Assembly (NCBI GenBank): GCA_902613755.1
Contig: CACMIH010000005.1
Span: 88,805 to 152,804 of the forward strand
Length of the DNA: 64,000 nucleotides
Reading direction: 5' to 3'
From: an uncultured Pelagibacteraceae bacterium
GTDB lineage: Bacteria; Pseudomonadota; Alphaproteobacteria; Pelagibacterales; Pelagibacteraceae
Below, in pieces: positions 8,643-17,095 of the stretch. Position 1 is the stretch's first letter; every line of letters begins with the position of its first letter. The position numbers and the translations under genes are program-made. The notes beneath the pieces were generated by a model. The model was given only the letters and a program-made list of their open reading frames with translations. It was not told where the DNA came from and ran no database searches.

Positions 8643-9794
8643 TTATTTATTAAACTGAATCCATTTACTATTGTTTTTGCTTGAGTCTAAAACAGCCTCT
8701 ATAAACTTCATCCCTTCGACACCATCATAAATATTTGGGTAACAGTCATATAGCTCGTTATATTTTTCATTGTTTATTTGAGCATTTAATCTTTTAGAAA
8801 CATCAGTATAAATATTTGCAAAACCTTCCAAATATCCCTCTGGATGACCTGGTGGAATTCTTGTAACATCGTTAGCTTCTTTATTTGCACTGCCACTTCC
8901 TCTTGTTATTTTTTCAGTAGGTTTCCCAAATTTTGTATAATACAAATAATTTGGATCTTCCTGTTTCCACTCTAATCCACCATTTTCACCATACACTCTT
9001 ATTTTAAGATTATTTTCATTTCCAACTGCAACTTGACTAGACCATATCGCACCTTTTGCACCACCTTTAAATCTAAGCATGATTTGTGCATTGTCATCTA
9101 GTTTTCGACCCTTCACAAAAGTATGAATGTCAGCTGATAGTTCATCCAATTCTAACTCAGTTATAAATCTAATAAGATTAAATGCATGAGTTCCTATATC
9201 TCCTATGCAACCTCCTCCTCCAGATCTTTTAGGATCAGTTCTCCACTCAGCTTGTTTTAAACCAGTATCCTCAGCTTTTGTAGTCAACCAATCTTGAGGG
9301 TATTCTGCTTGTATAACTCTTATTTTGCCAAGGTCACCTTCTTTAACCAAAGATCTTGCGTGTCTTACCATTGGATATCCAGTATAATTATGTGTTAAGG
9401 CAAAAATTATCTTTTTATTTTCTATGATATCTTTAAGAGAATTGGCTTCTTCACTTGATAAAGCAAGAGGCTTATCACAAATAATGTGAATACCTTTTTC
9501 TGCAAAAATTTTTGCTACTGGCACATGGAGATGATTAGGAGTTACAATAGAAACAACCTCTATCCCATCTGAAAGAGTAGACTCTTTTTCTGCCATTTCT
9601 TGATAAGTTTCATAGATACGTTCTTTTGACAATCCAAGTTTTCTACCAGTTTCTTTTGAGTTATCTAAATTAGATGAAAAACATCCTGCTACTAATTCGT
9701 AATGACCATCAAGTCTTAACGCTATTCTATGAACACCTCCAATAAAAGCGCCTTCTCCTCCGCCGACCATTCCAATACGGATTTTTCTTTGCAC
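8643..9794 (-). CDS. Gfo/Idh/MocA-family dehydrogenase
   Basis: 383 aa NAD(P)-dependent sugar or cyclitol dehydrogenase. N-terminal Rossmann motif GMVGGGEGAFIGGVHR; the catalytic-lysine motif CDKPLALS at about residue 128; GGGGCIGDIGTHAFNLIRF with the conserved Asp-x3-His pair near residue 200. Its start codon overlaps the stop of the isomerase gene upstream, so isomerase and dehydrogenase form one transcript. They diverge from the ABC importer operon and probably process what it brings in. Members of this subgroup act on keto/hydroxyl positions of hexoses and inositols. Confidence 0.8.
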   Translation of the reverse strand: MQRKIRIGMVGGGEGAFIGGVHRIALRLDGHYELVAGCFSSNLDNSKETGRKLGLSKERIYETYQEMAEKESTLSDGIEVVSIVTPNHLHVPVAKIFAEKGIHIICDKPLALSSEEANSLKDIIENKKIIFALTHNYTGYPMVRHARSLVKEGDLGKIRVIQAEYPQDWLTTKAEDTGLKQAEWRTDPKRSGGGGCIGDIGTHAFNLIRFITELELDELSADIHTFVKGRKLDDNAQIMLRFKGGAKGAIWSSQVAVGNENNLKIRVYGENGGLEWKQEDPNYLYYTKFGKPTEKITRGSGSANKEANDVTRIPPGHPEGYLEGFANIYTDVSKRLNAQINNEKYNELYDCYPNIYDGVEGMKFIEAVLDSSKNNSKWIQFNK

Positions 9795-10849
9795 TAATTT
9801 ATACCCAGCATTTTTTTATTTGCTTCAATATCAGCACCACTTCCTGCAAAATCATCAAATGCTTTTTCTGTGGTGTTAATAATATGATTTTTGATAAATT
9901 CAGCACCTTCTCTTGCTCCATCTTCTGGGTGTTTAAGACAACACTCCCATTCTAGAACTGCCCACCCATCATAACCATAAGTGGTAAACTTTGAAAAGAT
10001 TGATTTAAAATCTACCTGTCCATCACCAAGAGATCTAAATCGACCTGCTCTGTTAACCCAAGATTGGAAACCACCATATACTCCTTGTTTTCCAGTAGGA
10101 TTTAACTCTGCATCTTTAACATGAAACATTTTTATTTTTTCATGATAAATATCTATATGAGCCAAGTAATCTAAATTCTGTAAAACATAATGACTAGGAT
10201 CATAAAGCATATTACATCTTTTATGATTACCAACTTTTTCTAAAAACATTTCAAATGTGATACCATCGTGAAGATCTTCACCTGGATGTATCTCGTAACA
10301 TAGATCAACTCCATTTTGATCAAATTGATCAAGAATTGGCTTCCATCGATTAGAAAGTTCATTAAATGCGTTCTCGATTAGTCCTTCTGGTCTTTGAGGC
10401 CAAGGATAAACATAAGGCCAAGCTAATGCTCCTGAGAAAGTAACATGCCTATCTAGTCCAAGATTTTTTGAGGCCTTAGCTGCCATCATTAATTGATTTA
10501 CTGCCCACTCTTGTCTTGCTTTTGGATTTCCTCTAACTTCAGGTGCTGCAAATCCGTCAAATGCAGTGTCGTATGCTGGATGTACTGCAACTAATTGTCC
10601 TTGAAGATGTGTTGATAGCTCAGTGATCTCAAGATTATGTTTTTTTGTTATACCTTTGATTTCATCACAATAATCTTTGCTTTCAGATGCTTTTTTTAGA
10701 TCAATTAATCGACCATCCCAACTTGGTATTTGAACACCTTTATAACCTAATGAAGATACCCACTTACAAATATTATCTAAAGAATTGAATGGTGCATCTT
10801 CACCTACAAATTGTGCTAGGAAAATTGCAGGACCTTTTATATTGTTCAT
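9794..10849 (-). CDS. sugar phosphate isomerase/epimerase family protein
   Basis: 351 aa TIM-barrel protein of the xylose-isomerase-like AP-endonuclease-2 superfamily. Metal-binding positions are visible: Glu in CYEIHPGE, Asp and His in LYDPSHYV, His in MFHVKDAE and Glu in AVLEWEC. These proteins isomerise, epimerise or dehydrate sugars and cyclitols. It is first in a two-gene transcript with the Gfo/Idh/MocA dehydrogenase and divergent, by 118 bases, from the ABC importer. The substrate is probably the transporter's ligand or its oxidised form (inference). Confidence 0.75.
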   Translation of the reverse strand: MNNIKGPAIFLAQFVGEDAPFNSLDNICKWVSSLGYKGVQIPSWDGRLIDLKKASESKDYCDEIKGITKKHNLEITELSTHLQGQLVAVHPAYDTAFDGFAAPEVRGNPKARQEWAVNQLMMAAKASKNLGLDRHVTFSGALAWPYVYPWPQRPEGLIENAFNELSNRWKPILDQFDQNGVDLCYEIHPGEDLHDGITFEMFLEKVGNHKRCNMLYDPSHYVLQNLDYLAHIDIYHEKIKMFHVKDAELNPTGKQGVYGGFQSWVNRAGRFRSLGDGQVDFKSIFSKFTTYGYDGWAVLEWECCLKHPEDGAREGAEFIKNHIINTTEKAFDDFAGSGADIEANKKMLGIN

Positions 10850-10967
10850 AATTTCCCCCTCTATTTAAATATATCAACAATTTTTTTTTTATATAAAAAA
10901 AATACTAGCAGCCACAACTCATCTTGGATAGACTATTCTTAAGAAAAATAAACTAAGAGGAGATAAA

Positions 10968-12272
10968 ATGAAAAAAATAATGATTTTATTGTTTGTTTCT
11001 CTATTTTCATTCTCTGTAAATTCAAACGCTAAATCTATCACTTTAGGATGGGCTGCTTGGGACCCTGCTAATGCTTTGCAAGAATTAACTAAAGAATTTA
11101 CTGCAGAAACAGGAATAGAAGTTAATTTTGAGTTTGTGCCTTGGCCAAATTTTGCTGACCGTATGTTGAATGAGCTTAACAACAAAGGTAAAACATTTGA
11201 TCTTTTAATAGGTGACTCTCAATGGATTGGTGCTGGTGCAGTATATGGGCATTACGTTAAGTTGAACGACTTCTTTGATAAAGAAGGAATTTCAATGAGT
11301 GATTTCTCGCCAGCTACTGTTTATGCCTACTCAACATGGCCTAAAGGTAGTGAAAACTATTATGCATTACCTGCTATGGGAGATGCATTAGCTTGGGCTT
11401 ACAGAAAAGACTGGTTTGATAGACCAGAACTTAAATCTGAGTTCAAAAAGAAACATGGTTATGATCTAGGTGTACCTGCTAACTGGAATCAATTGCATGA
11501 TATGTGTAGTTTTTTCCAAGGAAGAGAAATTGATGGTCAAAAAAGATATGGGGCTGCAATTAACACAGAACGTGGATCAGAAGGTATAACAATGGGTGTT
11601 ACAGCTGCAATGTATGCATGGGGTATGGAATATGAAAATCCAAACAAACCATATGATATGGAAGGATATTTCAATTCACCACAAGCTGTAGAAGCGGTAG
11701 AGTTTTATAGAAAGTTATATGAAGATTGTGCACCTCCAGGACACTCTGATGCTTACATGGTTGCAAACTTAGATGCTTACAAATCAGGACAAGTTGCATT
11801 CCAAATGAACTGGTATGCTTTCTGGCCTGGTGTTTCTAAAGAAGACAGTGGTGGAAGAGTTAGTGGATTCTTTGCAAATCCAAAACAAAATGTTGCAGCG
11901 GCAACATTAGGTGGACAAGGGATATCTGTAGTTAAATACTCAGATAAACAAGATCTTGCTCTTGAATACATTAAATGGTTTGCAAGACCAGATGTACAGC
12001 AAAAATGGTGGGATCTAGGTGGTTATTCATGTCATAATGATGTTTTAAATTCACCATCATTTCCAACATCTACTGTTTATGCACAAGGATTCTTAGACTC
12101 AATGGGAATTGTCAAAGATTTTTGGCAAGAACCAACTTTCGTTGAGTTAATGCTTCCTATGCAAGAAGCAATTCATGACTATGTTGTTAATGGAAAAGGA
12201 ACTGCTAAAGGCGCTCTAGATAAAATTATCGAAGAGTGGGTTGAAGTGTTCGAAGCAGACGGAAAACTTTAA
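10968..12272 (+). CDS. ABC transporter sugar/polyol-binding protein
   Basis: 434 aa periplasmic binding protein of solute-binding family 1. Residues 1 to about 21 form a signal peptide ending SVNSNA. The mature part has the usual two-lobe pattern, rich in Trp and Tyr (WAAWDP, QMNWYAFWPG), as expected of a carbohydrate or polyol binder. A good ribosome-binding site (aagaggagat) precedes the ATG. A strong hairpin terminator follows at 12301-12326, so this gene can be expressed above the permease genes behind it. Confidence 0.85.
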   Translation: MKKIMILLFVSLFSFSVNSNAKSITLGWAAWDPANALQELTKEFTAETGIEVNFEFVPWPNFADRMLNELNNKGKTFDLLIGDSQWIGAGAVYGHYVKLNDFFDKEGISMSDFSPATVYAYSTWPKGSENYYALPAMGDALAWAYRKDWFDRPELKSEFKKKHGYDLGVPANWNQLHDMCSFFQGREIDGQKRYGAAINTERGSEGITMGVTAAMYAWGMEYENPNKPYDMEGYFNSPQAVEAVEFYRKLYEDCAPPGHSDAYMVANLDAYKSGQVAFQMNWYAFWPGVSKEDSGGRVSGFFANPKQNVAAATLGGQGISVVKYSDKQDLALEYIKWFARPDVQQKWWDLGGYSCHNDVLNSPSFPTSTVYAQGFLDSMGIVKDFWQEPTFVELMLPMQEAIHDYVVNGKGTAKGALDKIIEEWVEVFEADGKL

Positions 12273-12300
12273 CATTAATAGTTAAGAAATTAAAAAATTA

Positions 12301-12326
12301 GGGGGGGTTAAACCTCCCCTTTTTTT
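12301..12326 (+). terminator. intrinsic terminator/attenuator between binding protein and permease genes
   Basis: Seven G, loop TTAAA, then CCTCCCC (seven pairs, one of them G-T), followed directly by seven T. It lies 28 bases after the binding-protein stop and 14 bases before the permease start, so it probably lets only part of transcription run into the membrane genes. Confidence 0.8.
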
Positions 12327-12339
12327 ATTAAAAATTCAT

Positions 12340-13239
12340 ATGAGCGTTAAAAAAAAATTCAAGGGACTTTCTGATAAAGCTGTAGGTTGGCTTTTTATTG
12401 GACCAACTGTGCTTCTGTTGCTGGCTATTAATATTTATCCATTGGTCTATGCAATCAAAATGTCTTTTACAAATTTTTACGCAAATAAAATTGGAAGAGA
12501 ACCTCAGTTTGTTGGTTTAAAAAATTATATTAAAGTTCTTAATAAAGAAGCCATATGGGAAAAAATGCAAGTTACAGCAAGCTTTATGTTTTGGACTTTG
12601 TTGCTTCAAGCAATTATAGGTTTAGGTTTAGCTTTACTTCTAAACAGAAAATTTAAAGGTAATGAACTACTAACCACATTAATTGTTTTACCTATGATGT
12701 TATCACCTGCAGTAGTAGGGGTATTTTGGACTTATCTTTATAATCCTCAAGTAGGTCTATTTAATTACGTGGTAAATTTTTTCTATGATTTAGGAAGCTT
12801 TGACATGATTGGTTCGAGTACGCTTGCTCCTTGGGCTATTGTTATTGTTGATACTTGGATGTGGACACCTTTTACAATGTTAATTTGCTTGGCAGGTCTA
12901 AGATCTGTTCCAAATTATTTATATGAAGCTGCAGAGGTTGATAGAGCCAGTAAATGGCAGCAATTCATATATATTACATTACCTTCCGTTTTACCATTTT
13001 TATTACTAGCTCTACTTTTTAGAGGGATTGAGAATTTCAAAATGTTTGACATGGTTGTTGAGCTCACCTCTGGTGGACCCGGCTCTGCTACTGAGCTTGC
13101 TTCAATTAACTTAAAAAGAGAGGCGTTTGAGAAATGGAAAACTGGTTACAGCTCAGCATTTGCTGTTATTCTTTTTGTTACCATATTTGGTTTCGGAAAT
13201 GTCTACGTAAAAGTAATGAACAAAATAAAGGAACGCTGA
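12340..13239 (+). CDS. ABC sugar permease, MalF-type
   Basis: 299 aa inner-membrane permease with about six membrane segments starting with LFIGPTVLLLLAINIYPLVY. The cytoplasmic EAA loop reads YEAAEVDRASKWQQFIYITLPS (in pieces), which docks the ATPase. It pairs with the next permease, whose ATG overlaps this stop (TGATG). Family assignment is secure; the ligand is not readable from a permease. Confidence 0.85.
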   Translation: MSVKKKFKGLSDKAVGWLFIGPTVLLLLAINIYPLVYAIKMSFTNFYANKIGREPQFVGLKNYIKVLNKEAIWEKMQVTASFMFWTLLLQAIIGLGLALLLNRKFKGNELLTTLIVLPMMLSPAVVGVFWTYLYNPQVGLFNYVVNFFYDLGSFDMIGSSTLAPWAIVIVDTWMWTPFTMLICLAGLRSVPNYLYEAAEVDRASKWQQFIYITLPSVLPFLLLALLFRGIENFKMFDMVVELTSGGPGSATELASINLKREAFEKWKTGYSSAFAVILFVTIFGFGNVYVKVMNKIKER

Positions 13240-14183
13240 TGGATACTTCTAGATCATATTTGGAACCTTCATCTTTTTCAAAAAAAATGGCTGCTGCTAT
13301 TATCATAGTTTACGCTGTAATTACTTTGATACCAATATCTTGGATGGTAATGACAAGTTTTAAAAATGTTGATAGTGCTATTTCATATCCGCCTGAAGTT
13401 TTGTTTGAACCATCACTAGAGGGATACGTTAACTTATTTACTAATAGATCAAGACAATCACAAGAATACCTTGATTCATTGCCTCCGCCAGAAAATTGGT
13501 ATGAAGAACTAGTTAGAAGTAGAGAGATGGTTATAACAGGACCATCTAAATTTTTGGGCAGATACTCAAATTCAATGATAATCGGATTTGGTTCAACTTT
13601 TGCATCTGTATTTTTAGGAGCATTGGCTGCATATGCGTTTTCAAGGTTTAGAGTTCCTTTAAAAGATGATTTATTATTTTTTATTCTTTCGACCAGGATG
13701 TTTCCCCCAATTGCAGTGGCTGTTCCTATATTTATTATGTACAGAAAATTAGGTCTTGGGGATACACACCTTGGAATGATCATATTATATACCGTTGTAA
13801 ACTTAAGTTTAGCAGTATGGTTATTAAAAGGATTTATGGATGAAATTCCTAAAGAATATGAAGAAGCAGCTATGATCGATGGATATTCTAGACTTCAAGC
13901 TTTCTTTAAAGTTGTTCTTCCACAAGCAATGACTGGTATAGCTGCAACTGCAATCTTTTGTATGATTTTTTCATGGAATGAATACGCTTTTGCTGTTTTG
14001 CTAACTCAATTCAATGCACAAACAGCTCCACCATTTATTCCTACAATCATTGGTGAAGGTGGTCTTGATTGGCCAGCAATTGGGGCAGGAACAACTTTGT
14101 TTCTATTACCTGTAATGATTTTTACAATAATTTTAAGAAAACATCTTTTAAGAGGTATTACCTTTGGAGCAGTAAGAAAATAA
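13239..14183 (+). CDS. ABC sugar permease, MalG-type
   Basis: 314 aa. I place the start at the ATG at 13239, which overlaps the TGA of the first permease, rather than at an upstream in-frame ATG at 13134 inside that gene. It has about six membrane segments beginning AAAIIIVYAVITLIPISW and the EAA loop EEAAMIDGYSRLQAFFKVVLP. A roughly 65-residue periplasmic insert follows the first segment (about residues 42-105, including SQEYLDSLPPPENWYEELV). The stop overlaps the ATG of the small membrane protein behind it. Confidence 0.85.
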   Translation: MDTSRSYLEPSSFSKKMAAAIIIVYAVITLIPISWMVMTSFKNVDSAISYPPEVLFEPSLEGYVNLFTNRSRQSQEYLDSLPPPENWYEELVRSREMVITGPSKFLGRYSNSMIIGFGSTFASVFLGALAAYAFSRFRVPLKDDLLFFILSTRMFPPIAVAVPIFIMYRKLGLGDTHLGMIILYTVVNLSLAVWLLKGFMDEIPKEYEEAAMIDGYSRLQAFFKVVLPQAMTGIAATAIFCMIFSWNEYAFAVLLTQFNAQTAPPFIPTIIGEGGLDWPAIGAGTTLFLLPVMIFTIILRKHLLRGITFGAVRK

Positions 14184-14374
14184 TGCAGGAAGAAAAGTCA
14201 TTAATGAGAAAAATATTTAGAAGAGTTTACTGGGAGAACTTATCGACGATATTAATTTTAATTGGAGTTTTCATGTTATTACAACCATTTGCAATGTGGA
14301 TGTTTACTTATTCTTTTATTGTAATTTTAGTAGGAACTATAGGTTTCATAATCACAAGCCACTTTCCGGATTAA
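14183..14374 (+). CDS. 63-residue membrane protein in ABC importer operon
   Basis: The ATG at 14183 overlaps the permease stop (TAATG) and the stop lies one base before the ATPase ATG, so the gene is firmly embedded in the operon. A longer in-frame start at 14069 would lie inside the permease and is rejected. The protein has a charged N-terminus (MQEEKSLMRKIFRRV) and two probable membrane segments (about residues 20-36 and 40-58). Small membrane proteins occupy a similar place in some rhizobial glycerol transporters (GlpU), but I see no clear sequence match to that family. It may be an accessory subunit. Confidence 0.7.
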   Translation: MQEEKSLMRKIFRRVYWENLSTILILIGVFMLLQPFAMWMFTYSFIVILVGTIGFIITSHFPD

Positions 14375-14375
14375 T

Positions 14376-15458
14376 ATGTCTCAAATAAAAATAGTAAATT
14401 TACAAAAATCATTTGGCGATTTTACTGCAGTTAAAAATTCTAATTTAACGATTAATGATAAAGAGTTCTTTGTTTTACTTGGACCATCTGGTTGTGGAAA
14501 GACTACAACACTTCGAATGATTGCAGGATTAGAATTACCTACATCTGGTGAGATATATCTTGGAGATGAGGAGGTAGGAATGTTAAGAGCATCAGAAAGA
14601 GATATTGCTTTTGTTTTTCAATTATTTGCCCTCTATCCACATATGAATGTAAGAAACAACTTGTCATTTCCTCTAAAAATGCAGGGTTATAAAAAAAGTG
14701 ATATCAAAAATCGAGTTGAAGAGGCAGCAAAACTTTTAAGAATTGATCACATTTTAAATTCTAACATTTCTTCTCTTTCGGGAGGTGATAGACAGCGGGT
14801 AGCTTTAGGTAGAGCACTAGTTAGAAGACCAAAAGCATTTTTAATGGACGAACCATTAGGAACTTTAGATGCTGAATTTAGAGAATTAATGTGTCTAGAG
14901 TTAAAAAAATTACATTTAGATATTGGAGCAACTACAGTTTATGTAACTCATGATCAGTTAGAAGCAATGTCATTAGCTGACCGAATTGCAGTTATGGATG
15001 GTGGTGAAATATTACAAGCTGATGAGCCTAATATTATTTACAATAAACCTAAGACTAAATTTGTGGCCTCATTTATAGGATCTCCAGGTATGAACTTTTT
15101 TGAAGTTAATGAGGGAATTTCTAAAGATCAATCATTTGTAAATATCGAAGGAGTTAAATTTGATATTCCCAAACAACTCGAGGAATCAAAAGGAAGTAAA
15201 AATTTCTTTGGTATACGTCCAGAAAATTTAACTCTAAATAATAATGAAGGTCTAAAAGGTTCGGTTTTTGGAGTTGAGTATTTAGGATCAAGAAAAATAA
15301 TTACTGTTAAAACAAGTTTAGGTGAAATTAAAGTTAAAACAGATATTTCTGTTAACACTAAATTGAATGAAAATGTGCAGGTTAAACCAATAAATAATAA
15401 TATAATTATTTTTGATGGTGAAACAGACAAATCTTTAAACAGTGAGTTTATAAAATAA
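14376..15458 (+). CDS. ABC transporter ATPase 1, MalK/UgpC-like
   Basis: 360 aa. Walker A GPSGCGKTTT, Q-loop VFQLFALYPHM, signature LSGGDRQRVALGRAL, Walker B FLMDEPLGTLDAE and the H-loop VTHDQLEAM are complete. A C-terminal regulatory domain follows (about residue 240 on, GIRPENLTL). The usual Ser after the Q-loop Gln is Leu. It is first of two ATPases that overlap by one base, so the importer probably carries a heterodimeric motor. Confidence 0.9.
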   Translation: MSQIKIVNLQKSFGDFTAVKNSNLTINDKEFFVLLGPSGCGKTTTLRMIAGLELPTSGEIYLGDEEVGMLRASERDIAFVFQLFALYPHMNVRNNLSFPLKMQGYKKSDIKNRVEEAAKLLRIDHILNSNISSLSGGDRQRVALGRALVRRPKAFLMDEPLGTLDAEFRELMCLELKKLHLDIGATTVYVTHDQLEAMSLADRIAVMDGGEILQADEPNIIYNKPKTKFVASFIGSPGMNFFEVNEGISKDQSFVNIEGVKFDIPKQLEESKGSKNFFGIRPENLTLNNNEGLKGSVFGVEYLGSRKIITVKTSLGEIKVKTDISVNTKLNENVQVKPINNNIIIFDGETDKSLNSEFIK

Positions 15459-16468
15459 TGGCAAAAGTAGAATTAAAAAAATTATTTAAAACTTATAATA
15501 AAAAAATTAAAGCTTTGGAGGATATAAATCTCACAATTGAAGATGGTCAATTTTTTGTATTACTAGGTCCATCTGGTGCAGGAAAAACTACAACACTTAG
15601 ATGTATAGCCGGTTTAGAAAAAATTGATTCTGGAGATGTATTATTTAATGATGAAAATATAACTCATGATCAACCTGCTTCAAGAGATGTGACTTTTGTT
15701 TTTCAACAATACTCTCTTTATCCTCATTATACTGTTTATGAAAATCTTGCTTTTCCATTAAGGTCACCAATGAGAAAACTTCCCGAGGAAGAAATAAAAA
15801 ATAAAGTTGAGAAAATTGCTGAAATGCTCAAAATTACAAACAAATTAAAAAATAAAGCAACTCAACTTTCGGGTGGAGAAATGCAAAGAGTAGCTATTGG
15901 TAGAGCTCTTGTTCGTGAACCAAATATTTATTTAATGGATGAGCCACTATCCTCATTAGATGCTAAACTAAGAGAAACCCTTAGAGTTGAATTAAAAAAT
16001 ATTCAATTAAATCTAAACGCTACTATATTATATGTTACACATGATCAGGCTGAAGCAACAACATTGGCAGATAAAATTGGAGTTTTAAAAGAAGGCAAAA
16101 TTGTTCAAATTGGAACTCCTGAAGAAATTTATGAAAATCCAAATTCAATTTATGTATCCCAAAGATTGGGGTCACCAAAAATAAATATTTTACCTGGTTC
16201 TATATTTAAACTAGATAACAACATACCAAAAATCGGACTTAGACCGGAAAATATAGAATTAGGTGATGGACCATACGAAGGAAGGGTTATCTCTATAGAA
16301 AATTTAGGTTCAGAGACTGTTGTGGCTATTAATTTTCAAGACAATGAAATATTAGCTTCAATTCAGGGTAGCTACAAATCATCAATTAATGAAAAAATTA
16401 ATTTTGACATTAATACAAATAAAGTTTTAAAATTTGATAACGGAGACAAAAGGATATATGAGCGTTAA
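15458..16468 (+). CDS. ABC transporter ATPase 2, MalK/UgpC-like
   Basis: 336 aa. Walker A GPSGAGKTTT, Q-loop VFQQYSLYPHY, signature LSGGEMQRVAIGRAL, Walker B YLMDEPLSSLDAK, H-loop VTHDQAEAT, and a C-terminal regulatory domain (GLRPENIEL). It shares the A of the upstream TAA with its ATG. Two ATPases with two permeases is the layout of glycerol- and polyol-type importers, as against the single shared ATPase typical of many sugar importers. Confidence 0.9.
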   Translation: MAKVELKKLFKTYNKKIKALEDINLTIEDGQFFVLLGPSGAGKTTTLRCIAGLEKIDSGDVLFNDENITHDQPASRDVTFVFQQYSLYPHYTVYENLAFPLRSPMRKLPEEEIKNKVEKIAEMLKITNKLKNKATQLSGGEMQRVAIGRALVREPNIYLMDEPLSSLDAKLRETLRVELKNIQLNLNATILYVTHDQAEATTLADKIGVLKEGKIVQIGTPEEIYENPNSIYVSQRLGSPKINILPGSIFKLDNNIPKIGLRPENIELGDGPYEGRVISIENLGSETVVAINFQDNEILASIQGSYKSSINEKINFDINTNKVLKFDNGDKRIYER

Positions 16469-17087
16469 TTTTTTAATTTCTCAAGCAAAAAATATTCAAA
16501 TAGTCATTGATGAAAATGCAGCAGAAATTGAAGCACTAGATCAAAATATTGGAGACGGGGATCATATATTTAATGTGCAAAGAGGTCTTAAGTTAGTAGT
16601 TGAGCTTGAAGATGATATTAAAAACCTACCCTTACAAAAAGGTTTAAATATAATTGCCATGAAAGTCTTGTCAGGTATTGGTGGCTCTTCTGGAGCTTTG
16701 TTTGGAACTTTCTTTATGTCTATGGCTAAAACACCAGATCTAGATAAAGATATAGATTTTAAAAAAGCATGTGAAATGGTTATAACGGGAATTAATGCAA
16801 TGAAGGAAAGAGGAAAAGCTGATGTTGGGGAAAAAACAATGATGGATGTTTTAATTCCAGTATCAGAAAAACTTAATGAATTAAAAAGTGGTAATAAGGA
16901 TATGAAAGAAGGGTTAAGTGAGATAACAAAAATTGCCGAAGATAGAATGTTAGGAACAAAAGACATGCTTGCTACCAAAGGTAGAGCTTCATTTTTAGGA
17001 GAACGTGCCAAAGGTCATATAGATCCAGGGGCTCGTTCATCACAACTTATAATCGATACAATATGCAAATCACTAATTAATAAATAG
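16458..17087 (+). CDS. dhaL: dihydroxyacetone kinase subunit DhaL-like
   Basis: ATP/ADP-binding half of a DhaK-type kinase, 209 aa. I choose the ATG at 16458, preceded by aaagga, over an upstream in-frame ATG at 16434. QNIGDGDHIFNVQRG holds the Asp residues that bind Mg-nucleotide, GGSSGALFGTFF the phosphate loop, and DPGARSSQLI the end of the lid. The start overlaps the ATPase gene by 11 bases, tying the kinase to the importer. No PTS-type DhaM is in the window, so the phosphate donor is either ATP directly or a DhaM encoded elsewhere. Confidence 0.85.
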   Translation: MSVNFLISQAKNIQIVIDENAAEIEALDQNIGDGDHIFNVQRGLKLVVELEDDIKNLPLQKGLNIIAMKVLSGIGGSSGALFGTFFMSMAKTPDLDKDIDFKKACEMVITGINAMKERGKADVGEKTMMDVLIPVSEKLNELKSGNKDMKEGLSEITKIAEDRMLGTKDMLATKGRASFLGERAKGHIDPGARSSQLIIDTICKSLINK

Positions 17088-17095
17088 GAGGAAAT

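Noticed and set aside
13134..13239. Earlier ATG for the MalG-type permease
   Set aside because: It adds 35 residues read out of frame from the first permease; the TGATG junction at 13237-13241 is the typical coupled start.
14069..14374. 101-codon version of the small membrane protein
   Set aside because: The extra part lies out of frame inside the permease gene; the ATG at 14183 overlaps the permease stop in the usual way.
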